Shown piece by piece: positions 7,811 to 16,438 of a stretch of DNA of 64,000 nt (position 1 is its first letter; every line of letters starts with the position of its first letter). Where the stretch lies: positions 1 to 64,000 of the forward strand of contig JAQZBV010000003.1 of the NCBI GenBank assembly GCA_029237685.1, in the 5' to 3' direction. Source of the DNA: Cytophagaceae bacterium (GTDB lineage Bacteria > Bacteroidota > Bacteroidia > Cytophagales > Cytophagaceae). The position numbers and the translations under genes are program-made. A model generated the notes under the pieces. It was given only the letters and a program-made list of their open reading frames with translations. It was not told the origin of the DNA and ran no database searches.

Positions 7811-8185
7811 ATGAAGAGTACATTACATAAGAATTATAAGACTGCCTCTAACCTCATCATCGCTACGCTCATTTTAGATCCGATTGAGTTTTTCTATTCC
7901 AAATATTTGGGAATGACAAAAGATGAAATCGTATTTGAAGGCTTAGGTATATTGTTTATCGCTTTGACCGCTTATGCCATTCGTAAGGGAGTAACCTGGG
8001 TGAAATATATTTTATTGGTTTTTACCTTGCTGGGTATTCTGGCTATTGCGATGTCTGTAGGGAAAGTTAACGTAGTTTCAGTATCCATCACCGTTCTGCA
8101 AGTCATGCTGATGGCCTGGGCATTGGTGCTGCTCTTCAAGATTCCGGGGCCAACGGAGCAGGACGCCTTAGACAGTGATATTTAA
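7811..8185 (+). CDS. Small four-helix membrane protein, unknown
   Basis: 124 aa, not recognised. Hydrophobic segments at about 13-32, 44-60, 65-85 and 90-112 suggest four membrane helices, with a short basic N-terminus (MKSTLHKNYK) and an acidic cytoplasmic-type tail (TEQDALDSDI). It begins 2 bases after the Imm8-like gene and ends 14 bases before the first DUF2142 gene, so it is likely co-transcribed with both. The arrangement alone does not show a functional link to the immunity protein. Confidence 0.6.
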   Translation: MKSTLHKNYKTASNLIIATLILDPIEFFYSKYLGMTKDEIVFEGLGILFIALTAYAIRKGVTWVKYILLVFTLLGILAIAMSVGKVNVVSVSITVLQVMLMAWALVLLFKIPGPTEQDALDSDI

Positions 8186-8199
8186 ACCAACCCTTAACG

Positions 8200-10080
8200 A
8201 TGGAATCCCTTATGATTTTTTTTAAACAACTTTTTGCCAAGCTACAACCTGATCAGTTTTTCTTTGTTTGCGCGACCTTGTTTGGTTTGATTTTTTTGGT
8301 GCTGACACCTCCGTTTCAGGCGCCGGATGAAATCAATCATTTTTACAGAGCGTATCAAATCGCGGACAGGCATTTGATTGCAGAACAACGGGACCAAAGG
8401 GTGGGAGGAGAAATTCCGCAAAGTCTGGTTTCCCTGGCTTCTGATTTTAGATGGTTAACCTGGACCGCCAGTCAAGGAACAAGCGCTTCTTATATTTGGC
8501 ATAAGTTTGAAACTCCTTTGGATGCGGGCAACAGACAATTTGTCGACTTTCCCAATACCGCCATGTATTCGCCGGTTTCTTATGCGCCACAGGCCGCTGT
8601 GTTATGGTATTTGAAGCCCTTTCAATTGTCTCCGTTGAGTTTGTTTTACTGGACACGATTGGCCACTTTAATATTTTGGGTCTTTGCACTGTACTTCACG
8701 ATACAAATTCTTCCTGTTTATAAATGGGCATTTACACTGCTGGCTATGCTGCCCACGTCTGTATTCATCAACATGTCGATCAGTGCGGATGTGGTGACCA
8801 ATGCCTTGGCTTTCTTCTCCATAGCTTATGCGCTGAAACTCGCTTACGAAGAACCGGTTGTTTCGCGCAAACAGTTTATGGTGTTGTGTCTGCTCACCTT
8901 CTTGTTGGCTTCAGTGAAGATCGTTTATACGCCTGTATTATTGGTTGTATTACTTATTCCTAAAGTAAAATTTGGAACTAAGCGGCAGTATTATTCTAAA
9001 GTAGTTGCTTTGGCTGCGATTGGCTTGGCGACGGCTGTGTTTTGGTCGATGATCATGAAAGGATTGTATCTTCCCTACCATCAGTATAACCCTGCCTTCA
9101 GAGGAGATGCTTCGCTGATGGATTGCGCGGACATGTATCAACAGACGAACAATATGCTATCTCATGGTTTCTACCTTGTAAAGGTATTTGTTCATTCTTT
9201 GATTGAATCCAGTGATAGGTATTACCGTGGATTCATCGGTACATTCGATTGGCAGGATACTTATTTACCTTCCATTTTTATTCCATTGGCTTACGGCGTG
9301 ATCGTGTTGATTTTTCTTATTGATGGAAAAAAAGAAATCAAAGTTACCGCTGCTCAGAAGGGTATCCTTTTAGCGGGTTTCTTCAGCATCGTTTTTCTTG
9401 TTCTTCTTACACAGCATTTAATCAGGGATTGTGTCGGTGGAGATTTAATTTATAGCATTCAGGGCAGGTATTTTATTCCTGCCGCTCCTTTATTGCTGTT
9501 TGCTTTTTACAATACAAAATTCAGTTATGAAAAATGGGTGGCACCCGTTGTGACAGTGTTTACCGTTGTGGCTTTCATCGTGTCTTTTGTTGTATTGTAT
9601 CAGCGCTATTATACAGAAGAAGTAGTTTTAGAAGTCACCGATGTGACGTGTGATGCGGAACAATTGGCAGAAGGAAATTTGTTTAGAAGCGATATGGTCA
9701 ACGCTTTCTTTGAGAACGGAAATACGCAAAGCAAAGAGCAGGCGAGGTCAGGTGTGCATGCTGCTAAGGTAGATGTTAACAACGCCTTTACTTTTACCTA
9801 CCGGATGCGTGATTGCGCGGCAGGCGATTTCATCACGGTAGAAGTATGGAGATTAGGTACAACAGGACGGGTAACTATCGTTAATGATACCTACCATTTG
9901 TACGCGGAGACCATAGAGTCCATTGAAAAAGATAGCAAAGGGTGGGAAAAATTGGTGTTAAAGTATAAAGTACCCAGAGACCTGAGGGGAGATGTACTAA
10001 CAGTATATTTGTTCTTTAATGAATCAAAGACTCCAACTTACTTTGATGATATACATATTACTCATGCTAAGTTCAAATAG
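8200..10080 (+). CDS. DUF2142 polytopic membrane protein with C-terminal jelly-roll-like domain, paralogue 1
   Basis: 626 aa. The N-terminus has the DUF2142 hallmark LTPPFQAPDEINHFYRAYQI and RVGGEIPQSL, followed by about ten hydrophobic helices to residue 475. DUF2142 proteins resemble GT-C-type glycosyltransferases, where acidic residues after the first helix (here PDE) are catalytic in related families; a role in envelope glycan transfer is inference. Residues about 485-626 form a non-membrane domain (FENGNTQSKEQARSG...TPTYFDDIHI) that looks like a carbohydrate-binding-type beta-sandwich. A second ATG at 8212 (MIFFKQLF) is an equally good start. Closely similar to 10621-12486 along its whole length, so the pair arose by duplication. 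Confidence 0.8.
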   Translation: MESLMIFFKQLFAKLQPDQFFFVCATLFGLIFLVLTPPFQAPDEINHFYRAYQIADRHLIAEQRDQRVGGEIPQSLVSLASDFRWLTWTASQGTSASYIWHKFETPLDAGNRQFVDFPNTAMYSPVSYAPQAAVLWYLKPFQLSPLSLFYWTRLATLIFWVFALYFTIQILPVYKWAFTLLAMLPTSVFINMSISADVVTNALAFFSIAYALKLAYEEPVVSRKQFMVLCLLTFLLASVKIVYTPVLLVVLLIPKVKFGTKRQYYSKVVALAAIGLATAVFWSMIMKGLYLPYHQYNPAFRGDASLMDCADMYQQTNNMLSHGFYLVKVFVHSLIESSDRYYRGFIGTFDWQDTYLPSIFIPLAYGVIVLIFLIDGKKEIKVTAAQKGILLAGFFSIVFLVLLTQHLIRDCVGGDLIYSIQGRYFIPAAPLLLFAFYNTKFSYEKWVAPVVTVFTVVAFIVSFVVLYQRYYTEEVVLEVTDVTCDAEQLAEGNLFRSDMVNAFFENGNTQSKEQARSGVHAAKVDVNNAFTFTYRMRDCAAGDFITVEVWRLGTTGRVTIVNDTYHLYAETIESIEKDSKGWEKLVLKYKVPRDLRGDVLTVYLFFNESKTPTYFDDIHITHAKFK

Positions 10081-10106
10081 AAAGAAACATTTAACGAAAA
10101 CCTGCC

Positions 10107-10613
10107 ATGTATCCTGAACGCTTCGACAGTTCTACGCTTACTACGGAAGACAATACTTTATTGGCAGAGTTCGCTGCGCGTCGTGCCCTTATAGGGCGTT
10201 ACATCCATCAATTGAAAATGCATTTGTTTACTTGTCCTTCCTGTGGATTTCCCAGTTTACATCAACCGGGTACTTTTGAATTGTGCGCCGTATGTGATTG
10301 GGAAGACGACGGGCAGGACGATGAAGATGCCGATGATATAGTAGGCGGTCCGAACGGTAAATTGTCACTGACAGAGTACCGTGTTGCGACGGGGTATTCC
10401 TTGCGTGCTCTCGCTCATGAGCTCAAAGGAGAGCTGCTCAGCGATCCATTAGAGGTCTTAAAGGTGATTCAGCAACACGAAGAACGAATGGATGTTTTTC
10501 AGGAAGAACACTCTATGAATGTAGAAGAGGATCATCCGGTATGGGAAGCCTGGAAAAAAGAAAAATCAAAGCTTCGGGTGGACTTGATTAAAAAAGGAAA
10601 TTATTTGTCATAA
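10107..10613 (+). CDS. CPCC-type cysteine-rich protein
   Basis: 168 aa. The central part matches the Cys-rich CPCC family: FTCPSCGFPSLHQPGTFELC then AVCDWEDDGQ, giving two CxxC pairs (about residues 49-52 and 66-69), followed by GGPNGKLSLTEYR. The pairs probably bind zinc. The C-terminal 70 residues are a charged helical tail, and a short N-terminal extension precedes the zinc ribbon. The function of the family is unknown; members are often found scattered near toxin and immunity genes. The gene lies exactly between the two DUF2142 paralogues, 26 bases after one and 7 bases before the other, so all three are likely co-transcribed. Confidence 0.75.
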   Translation: MYPERFDSSTLTTEDNTLLAEFAARRALIGRYIHQLKMHLFTCPSCGFPSLHQPGTFELCAVCDWEDDGQDDEDADDIVGGPNGKLSLTEYRVATGYSLRALAHELKGELLSDPLEVLKVIQQHEERMDVFQEEHSMNVEEDHPVWEAWKKEKSKLRVDLIKKGNYLS

Positions 10614-10620
10614 GGTAGCG

Positions 10621-12486
10621 ATGAACTTGTTTTATAAACTGAAACCGGATCTTTTTTTCTTGTGCTGCTCGGCTGTATTTGGATTGATTTTATTGATCGT
10701 TACCCCGCCGTTTCAAACGCCTGACGAGTTCAACCATTTTTACAGGGCTTACCAGATTTCGGAAGGAAATTTTGTAGCGATTAAAAAAGACAATAGAGTT
10801 GGTGGAGAGTTGCCAGAGAGTCTTGTTCGTCTTACGCAATCTTTCCGTAACATGCCCAGGAGAGAATACATAACCACTACCTGGACAGACATTTCAGATC
10901 AATTTGATATTCCATTAGTGCAGGATCGTAAGGTCTTTGTCGACTTTCCTAACACCGGCATGTATTCGTTCGTATCCTATGCCCCACAAGCGATGGGTAT
11001 TTTCGTGCTGCGTGTGTTTGATTTGCCTCCCTTGTATCTTTTTTATGGCGCACGTTTGGCAAGCTTGATTTTCTGGATTTTTAGCATTGCCTTTGCTATT
11101 CGCAGACTTCCATTTTATCAATGGCTTTTTGTGTTATTGGCTTTACTGCCGATGTCCGTTTCTACCAATATGTCTGTCAGTGCAGATGTAGTGACGAACG
11201 TGCTCGCTTTTGTCGTTATCGCTTATAGTTTGGATTTGGCCTATAAGCAACCCGTTGTTTCATTGCGCCATGTACTGGTGTATATCGTGTGGGGTATATT
11301 ACTTGCCTTAGCGAAGGTTGTTTATATCCCTTTGATTTTACTTTTCCTATTGATACCGCATCGCAAATTCGCCAGCACGCGCGCACATTACTTCACGATC
11401 GTTTTGGTGTTTGCCGGTTCTGCCATTGCTGCGATCAGCTGGTCCGTTGTGATGGGTAATTTATATGTTCCTTACAGTCTCTATAATCCTGCCTTTCGTG
11501 ACGGTCCGATCATGGCAACCTGTTTGGTACCTTGCGCCAATATGCAGGATCAATTGCACTACATCATGAGCGATTGGACTTATGTACCTGTTGTGTTTAT
11601 TCATTCGATCAAAGCCTCTTTTGATATGTATTTTGAAGGCTACATCGGTACCTTCGGATGGCTTGAAACGACTTTGTCTATTGGCTTTATTTACTTTTCT
11701 TACGGGATTATTTTTTTGGTCGCTTTATGGGATGGATCTTCTTCTTTCCAAACAGGGAGGTACTTTAAACCTATGTTGATCGGGAGTTTTACGGTAGTAA
11801 TTGTTCTTCTCTTACTCACTCAGCTGTTGACCTGGGTATGTGTTGGAGGAGACTGGATCTATATCATTCAGGGACGTTATATCATTCCCGTAATGCCTTT
11901 GCTGTTTATGCTGTGTTACAATGTCAAGTGGAGCCGGCCTCAAGTGGTAATAAAAGTGGTGAGTGTATTTTCTGTACTGAGTTTGAGTTATACAAGCGCC
12001 TTCGTTTACCAGCGTTATTTCGACCAGGATGAAGTAGAGATCATTCGTTTTTCTACAGATGTAGAAAAGGTACATGAAACGTATTATTTGACTACCGATC
12101 GAGCCGATGTGTATTTGGAAAACGGCAACACACAAAGTGATGAAAAAGCCCGTTCCGGTAAGTATTCGGTAAAGGTAAGTTTTAAACAACCTTATAGTTT
12201 GACCTACCGTCTGCGCGAGTGTAAAGCCGGAGACAGCCTCTTGGTAGATGTGTATCGTTACGGCAGCAAAGGAGGAATCATGATCAGTGGTGGAGAGAAT
12301 AGTTTTTATACCTATACCGATGATCCGATAGAAAAAGATAGTTTAGGCTGGGATCATTTGCAGAAGAAATTTCTTGTGCCGCACAACATGGGGGAAAAGC
12401 AACTCAGTATTTTTGCTTATTACAAGGAAGGGGATGATTCCTCTTATTTTGATGACCTGCGCTTTACCTATAGAAAATTGAAATAA
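10621..12486 (+). CDS. DUF2142 polytopic membrane protein with C-terminal jelly-roll-like domain, paralogue 2
   Basis: 621 aa and colinear with the 8200-10080 product: VTPPFQTPDEFNHFYRAYQI at the N-terminus, the same VDFPNTGMYSFVSYAPQA loop, about ten membrane helices, and the C-terminal soluble domain (ENGNTQSDEKARSG...YFDDLRFTY). The PDE acidic motif is kept. The paralogues differ mainly in the periplasmic loop around residues 70-90 and 285-320, which is where acceptor specificity would be expected to change; that is inference. Transcription probably ends in or after repeat copy C, which starts 16 bases downstream; no strong T-run hairpin is present. Confidence 0.8.
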   Translation: MNLFYKLKPDLFFLCCSAVFGLILLIVTPPFQTPDEFNHFYRAYQISEGNFVAIKKDNRVGGELPESLVRLTQSFRNMPRREYITTTWTDISDQFDIPLVQDRKVFVDFPNTGMYSFVSYAPQAMGIFVLRVFDLPPLYLFYGARLASLIFWIFSIAFAIRRLPFYQWLFVLLALLPMSVSTNMSVSADVVTNVLAFVVIAYSLDLAYKQPVVSLRHVLVYIVWGILLALAKVVYIPLILLFLLIPHRKFASTRAHYFTIVLVFAGSAIAAISWSVVMGNLYVPYSLYNPAFRDGPIMATCLVPCANMQDQLHYIMSDWTYVPVVFIHSIKASFDMYFEGYIGTFGWLETTLSIGFIYFSYGIIFLVALWDGSSSFQTGRYFKPMLIGSFTVVIVLLLLTQLLTWVCVGGDWIYIIQGRYIIPVMPLLFMLCYNVKWSRPQVVIKVVSVFSVLSLSYTSAFVYQRYFDQDEVEIIRFSTDVEKVHETYYLTTDRADVYLENGNTQSDEKARSGKYSVKVSFKQPYSLTYRLRECKAGDSLLVDVYRYGSKGGIMISGGENSFYTYTDDPIEKDSLGWDHLQKKFLVPHNMGEKQLSIFAYYKEGDDSSYFDDLRFTYRKLK

Positions 12487-12502
12487 AGTAGAATGGTGAT
12501 TT

Positions 12503-12578
12503 GCGTTAGGGATTGAGCCATTGTTTGATCCCGCTATTTAGCGGGAGAGTAGCGAAAGCCCGGCCCGAAGGGAACGCC
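12503..12578 (+). repeat. GCGTTAGGGAT-type intergenic element, copy C
   Basis: gcgttagggattgagccatt, then gtttgat, the hairpin cccgctatttagcggg, then agcgaaagcccggcccgaag and ggaacgcc. It is the shortest of the three first-subtype copies. Confidence 0.85.
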
Positions 12579-12670
12579 ATGATTATAATAAAGCTCTATA
12601 TCTAAAGGCGATATCTTAAAATGGAAAATCAGATTTAAGGAAATACAATATTCGTAAAGAAATAATTTTA

Positions 12671-12681
12671 ATCCCTAACGC
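12671..12681 (-). repeat. Isolated GCGTTAGGGAT end in inverted orientation
   Basis: atccctaacgc, the exact complement of the conserved left end, occurs 90 bases after copy C without the rest of the element. It could be a remnant of a second, inverted copy. Confidence 0.5.
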
Positions 12682-12707
12682 GAATCATTTAAAAATTAGA
12701 ATTCTTA

Positions 12708-13943
12708 TTATTTCTTCTTCTTTTTCTTCTTAGGATCTTCATCGTGCTTTTGAATTTCTTTCATCAGCGTTTTCCAATCGGTATGTTTCTCGTTGGTGAG
12801 ATCAATTGTTTGAGAATAATCGCCTTTGTGAATTTCCAGTACTTTGATGGTCTGCTCCAGGAAGCTTTCTATTTCATGCAGCATGTCTTTCTCTTCTTCG
12901 CTGCAAAAAGAAATGGCTTGTCCTTTTTGTACGCCTCTACCGGTACGACCGACACGGTGTACATAGTTTTCTGATACGTCAGGCAAATCGTAGTTGACTA
13001 CATAATCCACGTTGGCAATGTCGATCCCTCTGGCACTGATGTCCGTAGCGATCAGTATCTTCACTTCACCGCTTCTGAATCGTCGCATCACATCGAGGCG
13101 ATCTTGCTGTTCTTTGTCGCTGTGAATGGTCATGCTGTGGATGCCCATTCTTTCCAATGCCGACATGACCCGTTCGGCCCGTACTTTGGTACGTACAAAC
13201 ACTAATATTTTCTTATCCGCATTTTCATTGATGACACGCTCCAGAAAGAAACGTTTGTCTTCCATTTCAACAAAAGCGACCGAGTGGTGAATGTTTTTAG
13301 AGACCGGATCTTTAGGCGAAATCTGTATGCGGATCGCATTGCGTACTAAAGAGTAGGCTATCTTTTTTATCTTATCGTTGATGGTTGCTGAGAAGAACAA
13401 GGTTTGTCTGTTCTTCGGCAGGCGTTTGATGACATCCTGAATATCTTTAATAAAGCCCAGGTCCATCATGTGATCGGCTTCATCCAATACCAATACTTCC
13501 ACACGATCCAATTTGATATGACCCTGACTCATCAAGTCAAACATACGGCCGGGTGTAGTCACGAGGATGTCTACACCTTCTTCAAATTGTTTGATCTGCG
13601 GTGCCTGATCTACTCCCCCATACAAGGAGAATGTTTTAACGCCGGTATATTGACCAATGGTATTGAATACTTCCGTGATTTGTATCGCCAGTTCATGAGT
13701 AGGAACCATCACTACAGCTTTGATGCCGTCATGTGTACGTCCTTTTTGTTCGTGTACGATGTGGATGATGGGAATGGCAAAAGCGGCTGTTTTACCCGTT
13801 CCTGTTTGCGCAATCGCCAGTACATCTTCTCCTTTTAAAATAGGAGGAATGGACTTGAATTGAATGTCTGTTGGTTTTTTGAACCCTAGTTCTTCTAAAC
13901 TTTTTTTGATTTCTGGGGTAATGTCAAACTCTTCAAACTTCAT
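12708..13943 (-). CDS. DEAD-box RNA helicase (RhlE-like)
   Basis: ATP-dependent RNA unwinding in the cytoplasm, likely in ribosome assembly or mRNA turnover. 411 aa with the full motif set: Q motif in FEEFDITP...PTDIQ, Walker A AQTGTGKT (45-52), PTHELAIQ, TPGRMFDL, DEAD (154-157), SAT, the second RecA domain with FVRTK and ATDISARGIDIANVDYVVNYD, and HRVGRTGRG. A short C-terminal extension ends in seven lysines, a typical RNA-binding tail in RhlE-like proteins. A perfect -7 box (tatctttg) lies 20 bases upstream of the ATG on the minus strand. The gene follows the MFS gene on the same strand after only 44 bases. Confidence 0.93.
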   Translation of the reverse strand: MKFEEFDITPEIKKSLEELGFKKPTDIQFKSIPPILKGEDVLAIAQTGTGKTAAFAIPIIHIVHEQKGRTHDGIKAVVMVPTHELAIQITEVFNTIGQYTGVKTFSLYGGVDQAPQIKQFEEGVDILVTTPGRMFDLMSQGHIKLDRVEVLVLDEADHMMDLGFIKDIQDVIKRLPKNRQTLFFSATINDKIKKIAYSLVRNAIRIQISPKDPVSKNIHHSVAFVEMEDKRFFLERVINENADKKILVFVRTKVRAERVMSALERMGIHSMTIHSDKEQQDRLDVMRRFRSGEVKILIATDISARGIDIANVDYVVNYDLPDVSENYVHRVGRTGRGVQKGQAISFCSEEEKDMLHEIESFLEQTIKVLEIHKGDYSQTIDLTNEKHTDWKTLMKEIQKHDEDPKKKKKKK

Positions 13944-13963
13944 ATGATGTCATGATTTTGTTG

Positions 13964-13971
13964 CAAAGATA
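13964..13971 (-). promoter_or_regulatory. -7 box (TATCTTTG) for the DEAD-box helicase
   Basis: CAAAGATA on the plus strand reads TATCTTTG on the minus strand, a full match to TAnnTTTG, 20 bases before the helicase ATG. No clear TTG -33 element was found. A 16-base palindrome, ataagcctgggcttat, lies directly upstream (13973-13988) and overlaps the MFS stop. Confidence 0.65.
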
Positions 13972-13987
13972 CATAAGCCTGGGCTTA

Positions 13988-15196
13988 TTATTGGCGTTTC
14001 TTCTCAATACTTGGCAAAAACACCGTCAGTATGCCGATCAAAGGGAGAAAAGAGCAGATCTGGTACACATAGGCAATGCTGGTCTGATCGGCTACCTTTC
14101 CAAGTATGGCCGAACCCATGCCGGCAACACCAAAGGCAAAACCAAAAAACAATCCTGCAATGGTTCCTACTTTTCCGGGAATGAGTTCTTGTGCATAGAC
14201 TAAAATAGCAGAGAATGCAGATGCTAGTATAACTCCTATCGGAACAATCAAAATACCGGTCCAAAAGAGATTAGCATAAGGTAGCAAGATCGTAAACGGA
14301 GCTGCCCCTAAGATGGAAATCCAGATCACGTATTTCCGTCCAAAGCGATCTCCAAGAGGACCTCCCAGAAATGTTCCGGCTGCAATCGAGATTAGAAAAA
14401 CAAATAAATAATATTGGGAAACTTGTACCGATAAATCGAATTTGTCGATCAGGTAAAAGGTAAAGTAACTCGTCATGCTGGCGATGTACACATTTTTAGA
14501 GAAGATCAGCACCAATAATATGCCAATGGAGAAGATGATTTTTTTACGTGGTAAAGCGGGCCTTGCTTCTTGAGCGGATTTCTTTTTCTCTAGGGAGCGA
14601 AGCATGTGCTGCGCATACCAGGAGCCGACCCATCTAAGGATGACAAGCGCCAACAGAGCTACTCCGGTAAACCAGATGATGCTGGATTTACCAAAAGGAA
14701 CAATGATCAGGGCTGCCAATAAAGGACCCAGTGAACTGCCGGTATTACCGCCCAGTTGGAAAATGGATTGTGCCAATCCTCGTTTACCTCCGGAAGCCAA
14801 ATGGGCGATGCGTGATGCTTCAGGATGAAAGATCGAAGAACCTATTCCGATAAGCGCTACAGAAAGCAGGAGCATTGGGAAGCTTTCCGTTTGTGAGATA
14901 ACGACCAGTCCAAGAAAAGAAAATCCCATGCCGATAGCCAATGAATAAGGTTGAGGTTTGCGGTCGGTATACAATCCTACTACGGGTTGTAAAATGGAAG
15001 CAGAAAGTTGAAACGTTAGCGTAATCAAACCGATCTGAGTAAAATTTAACTGCAACGATTCCTTGACAATCGGATAGATAGCCGGTATAATCGATTGAAT
15101 GGTATCGTTGAGCAAATGTGAAAAACTAATCGCAAATAAAATGGAGAAGATGGTCTTTTCTGCTCCGGATGTAAGGGTGGTGTCGGAAGTTTTCAT
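13988..15196 (-). CDS. MFS transporter of the fosmidomycin-resistance (Fsr) type
   Basis: 402 aa with 12 predicted membrane helices. The N-terminal FAISFSHLLNDTIQSIIPAI and the QIGLITLTFQLSASILQPVVG helix followed by the YTDRKPQP loop are characteristic of the Fsr-like branch of the major facilitator superfamily, as is GIGSSIFHPEASRIAHLASG in helix 4 and QSIFQLGGNTGSSLGPLLAA. Such proteins export small molecules using the proton gradient; the natural substrate is unknown, and resistance to fosmidomycin is only the property of the E. coli homologue. A -7 box TATCTTTG lies 19 bases upstream of the ATG. The gene is divergent from the YHS gene. Confidence 0.85.
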   Translation of the reverse strand: MKTSDTTLTSGAEKTIFSILFAISFSHLLNDTIQSIIPAIYPIVKESLQLNFTQIGLITLTFQLSASILQPVVGLYTDRKPQPYSLAIGMGFSFLGLVVISQTESFPMLLLSVALIGIGSSIFHPEASRIAHLASGGKRGLAQSIFQLGGNTGSSLGPLLAALIIVPFGKSSIIWFTGVALLALVILRWVGSWYAQHMLRSLEKKKSAQEARPALPRKKIIFSIGILLVLIFSKNVYIASMTSYFTFYLIDKFDLSVQVSQYYLFVFLISIAAGTFLGGPLGDRFGRKYVIWISILGAAPFTILLPYANLFWTGILIVPIGVILASAFSAILVYAQELIPGKVGTIAGLFFGFAFGVAGMGSAILGKVADQTSIAYVYQICSFLPLIGILTVFLPSIEKKRQ

Positions 15197-15215
15197 GTTA
15201 TTCCAAGGGATTGGA

Positions 15216-15223
15216 CAAAGATA
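15216..15223 (-). promoter_or_regulatory. -7 box (TATCTTTG) for the MFS gene
   Basis: CAAAGATA on plus, a full match to TAnnTTTG on minus, 19 bases before the ATG. This is the same spacing as at the helicase gene. Confidence 0.65.
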
Positions 15224-15361
15224 CTTCGAATACTTAAGAGGCTATAAAAAATCAAGTGCTAAATCGCTTCAATAGAGGATAAAAACTTACAGCTTTATGT
15301 CGGCCAGGTGACAGTAAGGGAGAGTATTTTATGGTTACTTGCATTATAAAAATAGGAGCTC

Positions 15362-15829
15362 ATGAAAACGTTTTTAATGGTGATGATTAGTTTGTTAGCG
15401 TCTGATTTATGTGCACAAACGAGTGAAGTAAGGCTGAAACAATTTAACCTGGAAGGCCAAGTAGCGTTGCAGGGCTATGATCCGGTAGCTTATTTTACAG
15501 TGAAAAAAGCATTGAAAGGCCGCAAGGAATTTACTTGTATACATAAGGGACTGAGCTACTACTTCTTTTCGCAGGATAATAAAAACCTGTTTCTGAAGAA
15601 TCCGGATCACTATGAACCTCAATACGGCGGATGGTGTGCTTATGCGATGGGAGATAGCGGTGAAAAAGTAGCCATCGATCCTAAAACATTTAAACTTACA
15701 GGTGGAAAGTTGTACCTCTTCTATAATTTTTACTTCAATAATACACTCACGGATTGGAATAAAAATGAAGACTTGTTAAAAGGTAAAGCGGATAAGAATT
15801 GGTCGAAGATTCTGATGACTAACAATTAG
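15362..15829 (+). CDS. Secreted YHS-domain protein
   Basis: 155 aa. Signal peptide MKTFLMVMISLLASDLCAQ, then the YHS-domain core: VALQGYDPVAYFTVKKALKG, FTCIHKGLSYYFFSQDNKNL and KNPDHYEPQYGGWCAYAMGD. The C-terminal part (LTGGKLYLFYNFYFNNTLTDW) is usual for the periplasmic YHS proteins of Bacteroidota. YHS domains are linked to metal handling (copper or heavy metals), with the Cys of GGWCAY as a candidate ligand; the role here is inference. The start is supported by the signal peptide and by a short purine-rich stretch, aggagct, before the ATG. It is monocistronic, and repeat copy D begins 5 bases after the stop. Confidence 0.85.
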   Translation: MKTFLMVMISLLASDLCAQTSEVRLKQFNLEGQVALQGYDPVAYFTVKKALKGRKEFTCIHKGLSYYFFSQDNKNLFLKNPDHYEPQYGGWCAYAMGDSGEKVAIDPKTFKLTGGKLYLFYNFYFNNTLTDWNKNEDLLKGKADKNWSKILMTNN

Positions 15830-15834
15830 TTTTT

Positions 15835-15915
15835 GCGTTAGGGATCGAGAGGAAAGCCCGAAGAGCGGGGGAGTGTGCGGCTGGCGGACTTGGAGCGAGA
15901 GCCCGACCGCCAACG
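15835..15915 (+). repeat. GCGTTAGGGAT-type intergenic element, copy D (second subtype)
   Basis: gcgttagggatcgagaggaa, agcccgaagagcggggg, then ggacttggagcgagagcccg and accgcc. It matches copy E (4758-4842) at both ends with a different middle. Confidence 0.8.
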
Positions 15916-16088
15916 TACTGTCGGATTAAGCGCTAAGAATGAATTGGCGGTAACGTCCTCATGACGATAAACCTTTCCTTTTTATAACTTAGGATGGATC
16001 TCCAATAATTCTTATTCTTGTTGCTATCTACAAACAAAAAGAATCTCCCTTTCGAAAGATCCTTTTGCTCGCATTTTCTAACCTAAGT

Positions 16089-16265
16089 TTATCTATAAGT
16101 CTCATCGATTATACCATGAGGCTTGTGCATTTTATGCGCTTTGTGATGCTTTTGATGTTTAGCATACGTTCTGTGACCATGAGGGCCTGGAGTGGCTGTA
16201 GCGGCTAGCGTTTGGAACAATAAAATACCGGCTGCTAATAGTGAAAATACAATTGACTTTTTCAT
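16089..16265 (-). CDS. 58-aa histidine-rich secreted peptide (not in the ORF track)
   Basis: Too short for the track. The translation begins MKKSIVFSLLAAGILLFQTL, a good Sec signal peptide, and continues with a mature peptide of about 35 residues containing eight His and seven Lys (GPHGHRTYAK, HQKHHKAHKMHKPHG). Candidate role: periplasmic binding of nickel, zinc or copper, by analogy with other His-rich peptides; this is inference. The ATG at 16265 and TAA at 16089-16091 frame a clean ORF in a region with no competing gene. The coding pattern (signal peptide followed by compositionally sharp tail) makes chance unlikely. No promoter was identified in the AT-rich stretch upstream. Confidence 0.7.
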   Translation of the reverse strand: MKKSIVFSLLAAGILLFQTLAATATPGPHGHRTYAKHQKHHKAHKMHKPHGIIDETYR

Positions 16266-16370
16266 AGTGGTACTGTTTAAATGTCCGTGTTAATTTTATA
16301 ATACAAACATAGTGTTGGATTCTGTAGTGATTTGGGAGGAAATCTGAGGAGATTCTGTAGATGGGAAAAA

Positions 16371-16431
16371 GTGGTCAGTGATCAGTTGTCAGTGGTCAGG
16401 ATCCATAGTACATGATTCCAGACCACTGATA
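16371..16431. repeat. GGTCAGT heptamer array with partial inverted arm
   Basis: gtggtcagtgatcagttgtc then agtggtcagg (four units), followed 20 bases later by gaccactgataac, the inverted arm. The array ends 7 bases before the stop codon of the T9SS cargo gene. Same family as 1316-1609. Confidence 0.8.
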
Positions 16432-16438
16432 ACCCAAT

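Noticed and set aside
7452-8185. Imm8 gene and the small membrane gene as a toxin-antitoxin pair
   Set aside because: The membrane protein has no toxin features and the immunity gene family acts on large polymorphic toxins, so co-transcription alone is too weak.
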